Shown: positions 25,767 to 36,740, counted from the stretch's first letter. The stretch is DNA of 64,000 nt from Psychrosphaera sp. B3R10 (GCF_018861025.1 NZ_JAHKQH010000023.1:122762-186761); one strand, 5' to 3'. The notes: generated by a model from the sequence alone, not told the origin. Numbers and translations are program-made.

Positions 25767-26705
25767 GTGAAAGGGGTATTTTTAGATTCAGCAACATTAG
25801 GCCCAGATATAGACATATCTGAACTAAAATCTTTACCTGTAGATTGGCAGTTTTTTTCATTCACATCAAACGAAGAGGTGCTTGAACGAAGCCTTGGAGC
25901 CGACATTATAATAACCAATAAAGTCGTTATAGATGCCGAACTTATTGGTAAATTGCCGACGCTAAAATTAATTTGCGTGGCTGCAACCGGTATGAACAAT
26001 ATCGATATGGTCGCAGCAGATAAAAATAATATCACTGTAAAAAACGTCACCAATTACGCCGGTAATTCAGTAGCTCAAGTTGTTTTTGCTAGTGTTATGC
26101 AATTACTTACCAATACACTTAATTACAATGCAATAGTGGTAGAGGGTAAATGGAGCCAGAGTCGCAGTTTTTGTTTATTTGATTTTCCTATCACGGAACT
26201 GACTGGAAAAACCCTTGGGTTAGTAGGGTATGGAACGCTTGCAAAGACTGTAGAGAATATTGCTCGGGCATTTGATATGGAAATCCTCATAAGTGAACAC
26301 AAAGGCTTAGATAAGGTTAGAGAAGGCCGCACAGCCTTCAATGATGTTATTGCAAAGTCTGATATCATTAGTCTGCATTGCCCGTTAACAACAGAAACTG
26401 AAAATTTAATTGCGGTTACTGAATTTGAATTAATGAAGTCCAGTGCAATTATTGTTAATACAGCTCGAGGCGGCATAGTAAATGAAGCCGACTTAATGGC
26501 AGCGTTAACTAATAACGTTATAGGTGGCGCTATTGTCGATGTGATCAGACAGGAACCACCTGATATAAATTATCCACTTGTTAACTTTACCCATCCCAAT
26601 CTAATTATTACACCTCATATTGCTTGGGCAAGTAAGGAAGCTAGACAAAGACTGACAAATCAATTAGCCCAAAATGTTCAACAATTTATAGTTGAACCTT
26701 TTTAA
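25767..26705 (+). CDS. D-2-hydroxyacid dehydrogenase (NAD-dependent)
   Basis: 312-residue oxidoreductase of the D-isomer 2-hydroxyacid dehydrogenase family, probably acting on glycerate/hydroxypyruvate or a similar acid. Rossmann motif TLGLVGYGTLAKTV; catalytic Arg in NTARGGIVNEADL; Glu in VIRQEPP; catalytic His in PHIAWAS. GTG at 25767 is chosen because GGAG lies 6 bases upstream; the TTG at 25755 would overlap that ribosome site. It follows the acs terminator, so it is a separate unit. Substrate cannot be fixed by eye. Confidence 0.88.
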   Translation: MKGVFLDSATLGPDIDISELKSLPVDWQFFSFTSNEEVLERSLGADIIITNKVVIDAELIGKLPTLKLICVAATGMNNIDMVAADKNNITVKNVTNYAGNSVAQVVFASVMQLLTNTLNYNAIVVEGKWSQSRSFCLFDFPITELTGKTLGLVGYGTLAKTVENIARAFDMEILISEHKGLDKVREGRTAFNDVIAKSDIISLHCPLTTETENLIAVTEFELMKSSAIIVNTARGGIVNEADLMAALTNNVIGGAIVDVIRQEPPDINYPLVNFTHPNLIITPHIAWASKEARQRLTNQLAQNVQQFIVEPF

Positions 26706-27303
26706 TGTGATGTTAATAAAATTGAAACTAAACTGTGAGTGTATTTTCTAGTATAAAAAATAAAGCAGTTTTCCTGTGTTTCGTTCATTTTATTTCTTCT
26801 GAATAGAAATTAAGGGCAAATAAAATAGGGCCGATATCAACCTGGCTAAAATGATTTGTAGTATTCAAATACTACAAATCTACACAAAATGCTTATAAAT
26901 CCCAAACGCCTCTTGAATGCTTCTCTTATGAATGTGTCGGTATTTTTTACATAAAAAGACAGGTTTTAGTCATATGAAAGAATTTTTCTAATTTATAATA
27001 TTGGGATTTTCTTAGTCTGGCCTCTAAAGCTATGGCTTGTAGCGGTTTTAGGTACTAATTCTTTGAAATTAATTTGAGCGCTAAACACTTTCCAACCTAA
27101 TGTTTGTCGGCTTTTTTTACAGCCAATATTTGAGGCATTACCAATTGCTTGTTTTTTGCTCGTGTTTTTGTGTTTTATATGTTTAACCTGCTGTTATTTA
27201 AAGTTAATTTAATGTTGGTTTGGTTTTTGCTCTATCCGAGTACAAGTGATTTTTATCAAGTTGATGTAAAGATTACATAATTGTCGTAAAAATGGAGAGT
27301 AAA
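26706..27303. other. long AT-rich intergenic region
   Basis: About 600 bases with no credible gene. It holds the 12-bp-arm inverted repeat at 26853-26880. The rest is T-rich with no recognisable RNA; the promoter of the PEP-CTERM-like gene should lie in its last 150 bases. Confidence 0.6.
26853..26880. repeat. perfect inverted repeat with 12-bp arms
   Basis: GATTTGTAGTAT, TCAA loop, ATACTACAAATC. It lies 148 bases after the dehydrogenase stop, without a T tract on either side. It could be a protein-binding palindrome or an RNA hairpin. Confidence 0.75.
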
Positions 27304-28020
27304 ATGAATACAAAATCTAAAATGTTAAACAAATGGATGCTTGGAGCTGCTTTGTCAGTGACGACTCTATTTTCAAACGCAAGTGTAATAACAGATTATG
27401 AAACGGCTATTACTGGTGCAGATATGACTGGCCTTAAAGTCACATTAAATACATCAGGTGGCACTGAAACTTTAGATTGGGCAATGTTAACGAATACATT
27501 GAATCCAGTGACTGGTGGAGGCTTAACACCGACACAAGAAAATATCGTAGCTAGTGAAGGATTAAGTGGTGGCGTTTCTGGTTCTGACTGGTCACTAGTA
27601 CAGCAAGGTTTTACTGGTGGTGATTTTGATTTACCAAATATTTATGGCTTGTGGACTTTTGTTTATAGCGGAAGTGATATATTAGAGTCACTTGTACTAG
27701 ATGCGTTTGGTACAGATTTAGTTTTTGATACCCAGTTAACTTCAGCATTTGCACCAAATAACAGTGGTGTAGGACGTGAGTTTGTAGCTTTTGAAGCGGC
27801 ATTAAATGGGATTTCTACAGATGTTTCAGCGACATACTTAGATCAAGTTGCTAGTGATGAATTGTATCGTAAGGTGTCAATTGACTTTAATCAACAAGCT
27901 CCAGAGTTTTCATTTTTGATTGACGTAGATAAAGCAGTTAACGTTTCAGAACCGTCTATGTTACTTGTGTTTTTATCTGGTTTAGCATTAGTTGTGCGTC
28001 GTAAATACAACGCTAAATAA
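27304..28020 (+). CDS. exported protein with PEP-CTERM-like sorting signal
   Basis: 238 residues, with a signal peptide (KWMLGAALSVTTLFSNAS) and a C-terminus of the PEP-CTERM type: Ser-Glu-Pro, hydrophobic segment MLLVFLSGLALVV, then RRK. Such tails are recognised by exosortase, and the proteins end up outside the cell or in the biofilm matrix. The central part (about 30-215) is not recognised. ATG 27304 is chosen because GGAGAG lies before it; the upstream ATG at 27292 overlaps that site. It stands alone between a long AT-rich region and a strong terminator. No exosortase is in the window. Confidence 0.75.
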   Translation: MNTKSKMLNKWMLGAALSVTTLFSNASVITDYETAITGADMTGLKVTLNTSGGTETLDWAMLTNTLNPVTGGGLTPTQENIVASEGLSGGVSGSDWSLVQQGFTGGDFDLPNIYGLWTFVYSGSDILESLVLDAFGTDLVFDTQLTSAFAPNNSGVGREFVAFEAALNGISTDVSATYLDQVASDELYRKVSIDFNQQAPEFSFLIDVDKAVNVSEPSMLLVFLSGLALVVRRKYNAK

Positions 28021-28408
28021 TATTAGTCTAACGACTCGTTACGAGTGATAGACTTATAAATTTATACTTCCCTTATTGAGGAAGATATTAAAAAGGCAGT
28101 AATTTTCGAATTACTGCCTTTTTTCGTATTAGTCTTGGAAGTCGCCATTGAACTAGCCATAGGTTGCGGGTTTGCCCAGACAGTGGCTTTGAATACGTAA
28201 TTCATCTGTCATCAATCGAATTGCCGTTGGATTTGTTTTGCGTTAGCCGCCATAGCGGATTGTATTTTTCAGATACGGTCGTTTTAATTAAGTGACAACT
28301 TTCTTGTTTGTTTATTCACAGCCTAAAAATTAGCTACCCCATTCGATATAACAGTGTGTTAGGTTAGTACTATTATAGGGTACGCCGCCTACTGGGATAA
28401 GTAATTAC
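28021..28408. other. intergenic region
   Basis: 388 bases. It holds the terminator at 28090-28124; 28125-28300 is somewhat richer in GC than its surroundings but has no open frame with a ribosome site. I see no repeat or RNA gene in it. Confidence 0.5.
28090..28124. terminator. strong terminator after the PEP-CTERM-like gene
   Basis: Stem AGGCAGTAATT/AATTACTGCCT with TTCG loop, A tract before and T tract after, so it can act on both strands. Confidence 0.92.
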
Positions 28409-29068
28409 ATGACCAAAGTATTTGTATTGTTTTTCATCTTTGTGCTGAGCTTCAAGCAGACGGTATCTGCTGAGTCGTTTCGTGTTTTTTATTCGTCTCT
28501 GCCACCCTATGAGCAAATTAGTAGTGACGGTGAAGCTGAGGGCTTAGGGATAGATAAGATCCAATCTTATTTTAATCTTTACGGGCATATTGTCGATTTT
28601 AAATATAACTCGATGGCGAGGGGGATTGCGGCGCTGCACAGTGGTCGTGTTGATTTTTCGACTGCAGCTCAACCTAATGAGGCATTAACTGAGACTTTTT
28701 GGATTAGCGAAAAACCACTGTATTATATTAATGTTGGCGTTTTTCGACGTGAAGTGGTTGCTGAAATTGTTAGCTTTGATGAATTAGCCAAGTTATCAAC
28801 GGTTTCATTGAAAGACAGTAATTTTTACTTTCTTAATATTCCTGAATTTACCGAATCAACAAACCATTACAAAGTGGATGACTTTGCCGTTGCTTCTAAA
28901 TTGATCCGAACAGATCGCTTTGACTACTTTTTGAGTTATTACAACCCACAAAAGCACAGTGAAAATATCGATTTAGAATTTGATCAGCTAAAATCAGTTC
29001 CCGTTTTTTTGATTTTGTCTAAGCAACATCCAAATGCCAAACAATTAAAACCGTTACTAAATTTGTGA
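28409..29068 (+). CDS. periplasmic solute-binding-like protein (SBP_bac_3 type)
   Basis: 219-residue exported protein with signal peptide (VFVLFFIFVLSFKQTVSA). The mature part begins with FRVFYSSLPPYEQISSDGE, and GLGIDKIQSYFN and ARGIAALHSGRVDFSTAA follow, the pattern of extracellular solute-binding proteins family 3. It is shorter than usual (about 240-260). No permease or ATPase genes are adjacent, so it is an orphan of unknown ligand. It ends 8 bases before the convergent yjbQ gene. Confidence 0.75.
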   Translation: MTKVFVLFFIFVLSFKQTVSAESFRVFYSSLPPYEQISSDGEAEGLGIDKIQSYFNLYGHIVDFKYNSMARGIAALHSGRVDFSTAAQPNEALTETFWISEKPLYYINVGVFRREVVAEIVSFDELAKLSTVSLKDSNFYFLNIPEFTESTNHYKVDDFAVASKLIRTDRFDYFLSYYNPQKHSENIDLEFDQLKSVPVFLILSKQHPNAKQLKPLLNL

Positions 29069-29076
29069 TCTCAAAC

Positions 29077-29502
29077 TTAACTCCCAACATAAGTCGCTAT
29101 TATCCGACGACTGCCGCCATGGTCGCGATGCTCACCTAAATATACTCCCTGCCACGTCCCTAATAACAAACGGCCTTGGTTTACAGGTATCGAAACCGAA
29201 CTGCCCAATGTGGACGCTTTAATATGGGCTGGCATATCATCTGGCCCTTCATAGGTGTGTCGATAATACGGTGCGTTTTCAGGTACGAACTTATTAAAAT
29301 GTGACTCCATATCAACTCTTACGGTAGGGTCTGCATTTTCGTTTATTGTTATTGATGCGCTAGAATGCTGGATAAACAAATGCAAAATACCAATTTGACT
29401 TTGGGTCAGTTTAGGTAATTGAACAAGGATTTCATCGTCAATCAGATGAAATCCACGTTTGCGAGGCTTTAATGTGATTTGAGTTTGCCAATTACTGCTC
29501 AT
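29077..29502 (-). CDS. yjbQ: YjbQ family protein (UPF0047)
   Basis: 141 residues from ATG 29502. The family signature [18 protein letters not shown] is clear, and [20 protein letters not shown] fits the C-terminal half. E. coli YjbQ has been described as having weak thiamine-phosphate-synthase activity; the physiological role is unclear. An alternative ATG at 29520 adds six residues and would overlap the end of the upstream gene; ATG 29502 agrees better with family N-termini ([16 protein letters not shown]). It lies directly behind the large FG-GAP gene and may be co-transcribed. Confidence 0.85.
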   Translation of the reverse strand: MSSNWQTQITLKPRKRGFHLIDDEILVQLPKLTQSQIGILHLFIQHSSASITINENADPTVRVDMESHFNKFVPENAPYYRHTYEGPDDMPAHIKASTLGSSVSIPVNQGRLLLGTWQGVYLGEHRDHGGSRRIIATYVGS

Positions 29503-29507
29503 CTCGT

Positions 29508-32500
29508 TTATTTGATCCAATACATGACGTCGTTTGTAGATAGCTGGATCTCTAACTTGTCATTTTTTAATCGTGTTTTAAGACCGTGTGGCGTTGGCTT
29601 TCCGACTAATGCGGCACTAGACCAAACAAGAAGCCCAGTGTGAGAGATCTTTCTAATTTGATATTTATTGTCATCATCCCACACGCTAGAATCTGTCCCT
29701 TGCTGTGTCGTAATAATTAATGACTGCTCTGATGTGGTGCTTAAATCAACAGCCATGTCTAAAACAACAAACGGAAGTTCAATACGTTTAATCTCGCTTA
29801 ATGTGCTGTTGTCAGTATCGTAAATGACTATTTTTTTACCTTCGGTATTCCAATAATGAGTCGATACGATACAAGCTAATTCTAATTCAGGGTCAGTATC
29901 AAAATTTATCATTTCAAGTCGACCACAATTTTCAGTTATGAAGCTTTGCTCGGATAATGCACCATCAACAAGTTTCATAACGCTTAATTTGTCACCGTGA
30001 GAAACATAGAAATAAGCCGTATCTTTGTAATCTAATTCAAAATCATTGAGCCCATTATTGAACGTATAATTCGCGATGAATAATTGATTTTCAATGTCTA
30101 TTGCCTTTAGGCTTGTACCGTCCATGTAAACTGCGTCTGGATAGTCATCATTATTTAAGTCGAAGGCCCGAATTATCCCGATATCTGAATCGTAATCACC
30201 ATTTAATGACCAAATTTCCGAGTAGTCGTTAAGTTGTAATGCCGAAAATGAGCCATCGTAAAGCGCAGTGGAAGGTAGAAATATATCGCCAATACCATCT
30301 TTATTAAAATCGGTAGCAATAGCATAACGGCTTCTATCCCAATTCGAAGAAATCTCCTCACTGAGTTGAAACTCGCCGGTATCAGTCATTTCTAATACTC
30401 TGCTGCCATCGTATCCACTACCCGTTTCTGGGATAAAAAATATCGCCCTGTCATTATTACCATCGGTTGATGCCCAGCCTGCACTGCTATAACTATCTAA
30501 TTGTATTGTTCGGGTCCAGTTATCTACCGTTGCTATCCCGTCTTCGATGTCCGCAATAACCAATACGTCTTCACCGCTTGAGCTTTGTCCAGAACCCCAC
30601 AGTACTTCCAATTTTCCGTCGTTGTCTGCGTCGCCGACAGCTATTGATTTTGAGCCATGTTCCTGCATGTCGACCGACCACTTTTTAACTAGGGCATTAT
30701 TTACAAAGTCGTAAGCCGTAATTGACCCCCACTGGCAATCTCCAATGATCAACTCATCTGCCATATCATCGTCGATGTTTGCAGTTGTTATACTACACGT
30801 ATTAAAATTGTCGAAACTAAACAGTTGCGACTTGTTCACGGCTGAATAGAGGGCGATTGCTCCCCAGCTGTCAGCGCCAGCAATTTCATCAATTCCGTCA
30901 CCATTGTAATCGCCCGTTGACACGATGGAACTTCCAAATTTGTTACTGCTAAGCCATTCATTTAAATACGTCTTCCCGTCATAGACTAAGCCGTTACTCA
31001 ACACAATTTCTAACTGGTCGTCTTCATCGGTATTGGCAATTGAAAAGTCCATAGAGTCAAGAGCATCAGTACTAAACAAAGTCACATGCGGGGTAAGAAG
31101 TGGGGCAACTATAAGTTTTGTGCTGTTAGAATAATTGCTATCACTAATGAGATAGATGAGCTCCAACGAACCGTCAGCATTTAAATCGGCAATGTCGATA
31201 CTTGATATATAACCTTCAGTTTCTAATAGGGCGATTGCGTGGCTTGTAAGACCATTTATTAAACTGATCCCATGTTCGGTAGCCACCAATATCTCCAGTT
31301 CAACATCATCATCATATTGCACGGGGATGACTTGATTTATATTGCCAGCTGTTGGCAACGCATAGGGATAAAGCCAGCTATGCTTAAATTCGCCATTTAT
31401 ACTTTTAAGTAAATATACGGACTTTCTAGAATTTGTTGTCAAGATTCTTTTGTTACCGTCGCCGCTAAAATCACCTACCCACATTGATTTATTGGTGCTA
31501 GGAATATCAAAAGAAGCGCTTGCAATTGGCAATGGTTTATCAGCTGTTACCGTTATTGATTGGCTGAATTGTTGTGAATTTGCCTCTTCGTTTACAAATC
31601 CAAACACAAAGTCGACTTCTTGACTTGAGAACATCATGTCCCCCGCCACATTCCAACTTACAGTACCATTCTCATCTATAGTAGCCCCCTCAGGTGCTGA
31701 AATAAGTGAGGCGGCAACTCCGTTACTTCCCTTAAAGTCGGGGTCTTGCACCACTGCACTAAACTGTAGATAATCACCGGTTTTAGCAGCGTTTGGCAGG
31801 TTACTTACTTGTAAAATTGCTGGTGAATCTTGTATTTCAAAGGAAGTTCTACCCCCCTCGATGATATTGACGCCATCCGACACAACCATGCTGACTTCGA
31901 CTGAATCACCATAAATCGCCGTAAATGCGGGTAAAGTATTTGAGGTATTATTCTCAACAACTTGGCCGTTTATGTACCAACGATATGAAAGTGTTAGTTC
32001 GCTTTCTGGGGTATCCGGGTCTGAAAAATAACCCTGTTCTGCCACGATATCTGATGTTGTAAATAGATTCCAATAATCATAAACATTAGGGGAATTAACA
32101 ATTGGAGGCAGTGAAAGTAAGTCTATAGGGGCTAGTGTTTTTTCGCTGAGGTCAGCATACATTAATTCATCATTAGAGCCAAAGTAAGCGCCGGTTTCAT
32201 ATATGTTGTCATTATTGGCATCTTCGAGATATTTGATGTGATCATACGAAAATTCGATTTTAATGGCTTTATCGGCTTCAAAGGAGATGGTTCTATATAC
32301 ATTAGTTTCGTTATTATTAAGCAACGCAAATTGCGTCTTCCCATATTCACCATCATATAAAGTGCCTGAATATGTATGTGAAAAGGAATCTAGTTGATCA
32401 TTTATTTCTGACTCAATTTCAATTATATATTGGTTATTATTTGAGTCGGATACTAAAAGTTTTGAAGAAACAGTATAGGTGAGTTCATACGGGTTATCTT

Positions 32501-33086
32501 GTTCTATGCGGGAAGAAAAGACGTAACCTGTGTAAGAATAAGACTCATCATCACGAGACCAACGGAAGTTATCAAAGTAAAATCCTGCGACCTCATAGAT
32601 GCTATTACTAATTTCACTGGCGACATTACCGTTAAGTACTGGGGAATAGTAATCCTGTTTGCAGTCAATAAATTGCATACTAATATTGCCAGTTTGATCG
32701 CTACTCAACTTACCTGAATAGGCAATCGAACCACCATAATTACAGGCAAAAGAAATGTCAATATTGCCATTTGCGTCTGCTCTTGGCGCGACTGAATCGA
32801 CATTAAAATCAGGTAGAGATGAGCCATTATCACCAAAAGTTGATACATAAGCTCTTTGAACACTCTCTAAATTTAAAGCGGCAGTGTCTGTTTTGCCTTT
32901 ATAGCGAATATCGATTAATGAATTAACATGGGCCTGTAATTCTGCCTTTGAATAGGCGCTGGCATTCATTATGACATCGTTAGTTGCTTCTTTGGTGTCG
33001 TCCGAAGTTGATTTTTCGTCTGAACTGCAACCTGATAAGGTAAGTAATAAAGTCGTTGTGAGGTAATAAAGCGAGCGGAATTTCAT
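29508..33086 (-). CDS. very large FG-GAP/VCBS-repeat lipoprotein
   Basis: 1192-residue predicted lipoprotein (lipobox LSGC after a hydrophobic stretch). The N-terminal third (about 30-330) is not recognised. An Ig/PKD-like region follows around residues 360-560 ([26 protein letters not shown]). The second half holds many FG-GAP/VCBS-like blades, for example [48 protein letters not shown] and [11 protein letters not shown]. Such proteins are cell-surface or periplasmic adhesins or ligand binders. AAGGAAGAAG precedes the ATG. Codon use looks like its neighbours. Confidence 0.82.
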   Translation of the reverse strand: MKFRSLYYLTTTLLLTLSGCSSDEKSTSDDTKEATNDVIMNASAYSKAELQAHVNSLIDIRYKGKTDTAALNLESVQRAYVSTFGDNGSSLPDFNVDSVAPRADANGNIDISFACNYGGSIAYSGKLSSDQTGNISMQFIDCKQDYYSPVLNGNVASEISNSIYEVAGFYFDNFRWSRDDESYSYTGYVFSSRIEQDNPYELTYTVSSKLLVSDSNNNQYIIEIESEINDQLDSFSHTYSGTLYDGEYGKTQFALLNNNETNVYRTISFEADKAIKIEFSYDHIKYLEDANNDNIYETGAYFGSNDELMYADLSEKTLAPIDLLSLPPIVNSPNVYDYWNLFTTSDIVAEQGYFSDPDTPESELTLSYRWYINGQVVENNTSNTLPAFTAIYGDSVEVSMVVSDGVNIIEGGRTSFEIQDSPAILQVSNLPNAAKTGDYLQFSAVVQDPDFKGSNGVAASLISAPEGATIDENGTVSWNVAGDMMFSSQEVDFVFGFVNEEANSQQFSQSITVTADKPLPIASASFDIPSTNKSMWVGDFSGDGNKRILTTNSRKSVYLLKSINGEFKHSWLYPYALPTAGNINQVIPVQYDDDVELEILVATEHGISLINGLTSHAIALLETEGYISSIDIADLNADGSLELIYLISDSNYSNSTKLIVAPLLTPHVTLFSTDALDSMDFSIANTDEDDQLEIVLSNGLVYDGKTYLNEWLSSNKFGSSIVSTGDYNGDGIDEIAGADSWGAIALYSAVNKSQLFSFDNFNTCSITTANIDDDMADELIIGDCQWGSITAYDFVNNALVKKWSVDMQEHGSKSIAVGDADNDGKLEVLWGSGQSSSGEDVLVIADIEDGIATVDNWTRTIQLDSYSSAGWASTDGNNDRAIFFIPETGSGYDGSRVLEMTDTGEFQLSEEISSNWDRSRYAIATDFNKDGIGDIFLPSTALYDGSFSALQLNDYSEIWSLNGDYDSDIGIIRAFDLNNDDYPDAVYMDGTSLKAIDIENQLFIANYTFNNGLNDFELDYKDTAYFYVSHGDKLSVMKLVDGALSEQSFITENCGRLEMINFDTDPELELACIVSTHYWNTEGKKIVIYDTDNSTLSEIKRIELPFVVLDMAVDLSTTSEQSLIITTQQGTDSSVWDDDNKYQIRKISHTGLLVWSSAALVGKPTPHGLKTRLKNDKLEIQLSTNDVMYWIK

Positions 33087-33138
33087 GCTTCTTCCTTAAG
33101 CCTTTGAAAGCCGCTTTAGAGCGGCTGCGGTTATAAAA

Positions 33139-33615
33139 TTAGCCTTGTTCTAATACATCAAAAGAGACTTCAATATAGGCATTGCCGTCGTCTGATGTGA
33201 ATGGAATGATTAACGTTGTGCTTTCGCATTTGTGGTTAATTGTATGATCTTTTCCAGAGACGACCACTGGCGTGGCCATGTCGAATTCATAGCCTTTTTC
33301 AGCAAGAATTTGTTTTGCACCGCCGGTAACCATATTTGTAATTTCACCAACCATGTCTGTTACTTCTTCGTCGATTGAATCTGGACGTTCGCCTAACATG
33401 CGTTCCATGATGGCCAGCGCTAAACCAGCCTCAAAAGTAACTGATAATGAACCTCGAGTTTGTGGCGACGCCATACCGATTAGGCCTGAAACATCACCAC
33501 GAGAGATTTGCTGTTTCTTTAAAGCTGGTTTGCCTGGGGTAAGTTTTGTCATTGCCATTGTTTCAAGTACGTTCATCAGTGAACTTAAAAATGGGTTAAT
33601 AAATTCTACATTCAT
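33139..33615 (-). CDS. chemotaxis protein CheX (CheY-P phosphatase family)
   Basis: 158 residues of the CheC/CheX family, which dephosphorylates CheY-P or related response regulators. The catalytic ExxN motif is visible as EITNMVTGGAKQIL, after the N-terminal half with RGDVSGLIGMASPQTRGSLSV. It lies 103 bases after a PAS-GGDEF gene in the same direction, suggesting a signalling pair, though a separate promoter is possible. No flagellar or other che genes are in the window, so it may serve another phospho-relay. Confidence 0.85.
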   Translation of the reverse strand: MNVEFINPFLSSLMNVLETMAMTKLTPGKPALKKQQISRGDVSGLIGMASPQTRGSLSVTFEAGLALAIMERMLGERPDSIDEEVTDMVGEITNMVTGGAKQILAEKGYEFDMATPVVVSGKDHTINHKCESTTLIIPFTSDDGNAYIEVSFDVLEQG

Positions 33616-33718
33616 ATTTGTTTGGCTATATTTAGGTTATGTTCCATAAATGGAAATTCTAGTTCAAAAAGTACGTTACCACATTATTATTTAAATTTAG
33701 ACCAATGATTGTATTTTC

Positions 33719-34597
33719 CTAGATTTTTGCATTTTTGCAGCTATACATTCGTTGGTCGGCAATTTCAAATAGCGCTTCTTTGCTTGTCGCTACATCAGGG
33801 TATATCGCAACACCGATACTCATCCCCAAACTAATTTTGTTACCAGAAATATCAAATGGCTTGGAAATAACCGCCTCAATTTTATTTTGAATAATTGAAA
33901 TGATTTGTTCATCAAGAAGAGGTGTGATCAAAATTGCAAATTCGTCACCGCCATATCTAGCAAGGATATCTTCATCTCTAACTAATTTATTTAAGCGATT
34001 GGCGACTTGGTACAATATTTTGTCACCCACGGCGTGACCATAGGTGTCATTTACTTGTTTAAAACCGTCTAAGTCACAAAACATCAATGCGAAGCGGTCT
34101 GAGCGACGGGCGGTGCTTTTTGTTAATTTAGAAAGTTTGTTCTCTAAAAATAATCGGTTTGGAATGTTTGTTAGTGCATCGGTATTTGCTGACTTTGACA
34201 AAAGGCCTTCGGCACGTTTGAATTCCGTTACATCTTTTGCCATCACAATCATGCCCACGACTTCGCCGGTGGTTTTCGATATATGCGGCAAATACGTTGT
34301 ATACATATAGCAAGGGCTGTTGGCCTTTTTAGGCATAAGCCAGGCTTGATAATTTACTGGGACTGCCTCTAACCAACATTTATCTAAATTTGGTTTGATT
34401 ACCTGTTCGTACGTTTCTGTATCAAATACACTTTGTGGTCGGTTACCAATTAATTCTTTGGATTCAAAGCCATAAAAATTGGAGTAACTTTTACTCACAA
34501 ATTCATATTTGTTTTCTTTGTCAAGGTAAGCGAAGAGATCTAGGCTATAATCCATTACCGTCGATATAACTTCATTAAAAAAAGACAGTTTGCTCAT
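33719..34597 (-). CDS. PAS-GGDEF diguanylate cyclase
   Basis: 292-residue cytoplasmic signalling protein. PAS domain at about 10-120 (AYLDKENKYEFVSKSYSNFYG), with a PAC end VVGMIVMAKDVTEFKRAEG; GGDEF domain from about 130 with the intact active site GGDEF at 216-220 (ARYGGDEFAIL). It should make cyclic di-GMP. No RxxD inhibitory site is evident directly before GGDEF. ATG 34597 is preferred to GTG 34603 because GGAG is 5 bases upstream. CheX follows. Confidence 0.9.
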   Translation of the reverse strand: MSKLSFFNEVISTVMDYSLDLFAYLDKENKYEFVSKSYSNFYGFESKELIGNRPQSVFDTETYEQVIKPNLDKCWLEAVPVNYQAWLMPKKANSPCYMYTTYLPHISKTTGEVVGMIVMAKDVTEFKRAEGLLSKSANTDALTNIPNRLFLENKLSKLTKSTARRSDRFALMFCDLDGFKQVNDTYGHAVGDKILYQVANRLNKLVRDEDILARYGGDEFAILITPLLDEQIISIIQNKIEAVISKPFDISGNKISLGMSIGVAIYPDVATSKEALFEIADQRMYSCKNAKI

Positions 34598-34720
34598 TAC
34601 CACTCCATTCCCGGGTGCTAAGTGTAATTAATTTATAAACATTTATTAAATTTTAGCGCGCAATAATGACACTTTTTTTAGGGTTTTTGCAATAAAAACG
34701 CAAAAAATAACCAATATCGT

Positions 34721-34749
34721 TACCAACTTTGCTCGAAGGTAGGTACAAT
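34721..34749 (+). promoter_or_regulatory. possible sigma-70 promoter of typA
   Basis: TACAAT at 34744-34749 is a good -10 element; the -35 (TACCAA at 34721) is weak. It lies 110 bases before the typA start, leaving room for a leader. Confidence 0.35.
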
Positions 34750-34859
34750 GCGCGCAAAATTTCGCACATATTTTATGTGTTAGCAAGTTGAAGCGCTCTT
34801 TGTTTTATCAGTTTTGCCTTTACTTGTAATTACAGTTGAATATTTAAGGATTCAAATAA

Positions 34860-36698
34860 ATGACAGATGAAAACCGTAAAGGTTTAAGAAACGTTGCAAT
34901 CATTGCACACGTTGACCACGGTAAAACGACATTGGTTGACAAATTGTTAGCCCAGTCTGGCACATTAGATTCACGCGTTAACGCTGAAGAGCGTGTAATG
35001 GACTCGAATGACATCGAGAAAGAGCGTGGGATCACAATCCTTGCTAAAAATACAGCTATCGATTGGCAGGACTATCGCGTAAATATCGTAGACACTCCAG
35101 GACACGCTGACTTCGGTGGTGAAGTTGAACGTGTCATGTCGATGGTTGACTCAGTATTGCTTATCGTTGATGCGCAAGAAGGGCCAATGCCGCAAACTCG
35201 TTTTGTAACGCAAAAAGCGTTCGCACAGGGTTTGAAGCCCATTTTAGTTATCAATAAAATTGATAAGCCAGGTTCTCGTCCTGATTGGGTTATGGACCAA
35301 GTATTCGACTTGTTCGATAACTTAGGCGCAACTGATGAACAGTTGGACTTTAAAGTTGTTTACGCATCTGCGCTTAACGGTTGGGCTTCTCATGAAGAAG
35401 GCGTAACTGGCACAGACATGACGCCGTTGTTTGAAACTATCATTGATCAAGTTCCTGAACCTGATGCAGACGTTGATGGCCCTTTCCAAATGCAGATCTC
35501 TCAGCTTGATTACAGCTCGTACTTAGGTGTAATTGGTATCGGTCGTGTTAAACGCGGTACGGTTAAGCCTAACCAACAAGTGACAATTCAAACAGCCGCA
35601 GGTCCTGTACATAACGGTAAAGTAGGTAAAGTATTTGGTTACTTAGGTCTAGACCGTTATGAAGCTGATAGTGCCCATGCTGGTGATATCATTGCGATTA
35701 CAGGTCTTGGCGAACTTAAAATTTCTGACACTATTTGTTGTCCATCAGAAGTTGAAGGTCTACCTTTGTTGTCTGTTGACGAACCAACAGTAACAATGAC
35801 TTTCCAAGTAAACACATCTCCATTTGCTGGTAAAGAAGGTAAATTTGTTACTTCTCGTAACATCAAAGAGCGTTTGGACAAAGAACTTGTACATAACGTT
35901 GCGTTACGTGTTGAACAACTCGCCGACGCCGACAAATTCAAAGTATCTGGCCGTGGTGAATTACACTTAGGTATTTTAATTGAAAACATGCGTCGTGAAG
36001 GATTCGAGTTAGCAGTATCTCGCCCTGAAGTAATCATGCGTGAAGTTAACGGTGAAACCCAAGAACCTTATGAAACAGTGACTATTGATGTTGAAGAACA
36101 GCATCAGGGTTCTATCATGGAAAAAATGGGTATCCGTAAAGCGGAACTTACTGATATGGCTCCAGATGGAAAAGGCCGTATTCGTATGGACTTCATCATG
36201 CCTAGTCGTGGTTTAATCGGATTCCAAACTGAATTTATGACGTTAACGTCTGGTTCTGGTTTGATCTACCATACATTCTACGAATATGGTCCACACAAAG
36301 GTGGCGAAATCGGTCAGCGTCTTAACGGTGTTCTTATTGCTAACGCGACTGGTAAAGCACTTACAAATGCAATCTTTAACTTGCAATCACGTGGCCGCAT
36401 GATGATTGGACACGCTACTGATATCTATGAAGGTCAAGTAGTTGGTATCCATAGCCGTGACAATGACTTAACAGTTAACGTTCTTAAAGGTAAGCAGTTA
36501 ACAAACGTACGTTCATCTGGTACAGATGAAGCGCAAACGTTAACACCGCATATCGTTATGACACTAGAACAAGCTCTTGAGTTTATCGACGACGATGAAT
36601 TAGTAGAAGTGACACCGCTAAGCATTCGTATCCGTAAGAAATTCCTTACTGAAAACGAACGTAAGCGTAATTCACGTGTTAAACCAAACGACATTTAG
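34860..36698 (+). CDS. typA: ribosome-associated GTPase TypA/BipA
   Basis: Translational GTPase of 612 residues that binds the ribosome and is needed for 50S assembly, cold growth and stress. G1 motif [11 protein letters not shown]2 [11 protein letters not shown]3 [11 protein letters not shown]4 [12 protein letters not shown]; elongation-factor-G-like domains and the BipA-specific C-terminal domain follow ([18 protein letters not shown]). AAGGA precedes the ATG. Single-gene unit with a terminator behind. Identification is secure. Confidence 0.97.
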   Translation: MTDENRKGLRNVAIIAHVDHGKTTLVDKLLAQSGTLDSRVNAEERVMDSNDIEKERGITILAKNTAIDWQDYRVNIVDTPGHADFGGEVERVMSMVDSVLLIVDAQEGPMPQTRFVTQKAFAQGLKPILVINKIDKPGSRPDWVMDQVFDLFDNLGATDEQLDFKVVYASALNGWASHEEGVTGTDMTPLFETIIDQVPEPDADVDGPFQMQISQLDYSSYLGVIGIGRVKRGTVKPNQQVTIQTAAGPVHNGKVGKVFGYLGLDRYEADSAHAGDIIAITGLGELKISDTICCPSEVEGLPLLSVDEPTVTMTFQVNTSPFAGKEGKFVTSRNIKERLDKELVHNVALRVEQLADADKFKVSGRGELHLGILIENMRREGFELAVSRPEVIMREVNGETQEPYETVTIDVEEQHQGSIMEKMGIRKAELTDMAPDGKGRIRMDFIMPSRGLIGFQTEFMTLTSGSGLIYHTFYEYGPHKGGEIGQRLNGVLIANATGKALTNAIFNLQSRGRMMIGHATDIYEGQVVGIHSRDNDLTVNVLKGKQLTNVRSSGTDEAQTLTPHIVMTLEQALEFIDDDELVEVTPLSIRIRKKFLTENERKRNSRVKPNDI

Positions 36699-36714
36699 TC
36701 GCACGGTTTAAATT

Positions 36715-36740
36715 AAAAGGCTCTTAGGAGCCTTTTTTTT
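36715..36740 (+). terminator. terminator after typA
   Basis: Stem AGGCTC/GAGCCT with TTAG loop, preceded by A and followed by eight T. Confidence 0.88.

Noticed and set aside
28125-28408. Possible gene remnant, slightly richer in GC
   Set aside because: No frame gives a recognisable protein stretch and no repeat or RNA feature is visible.
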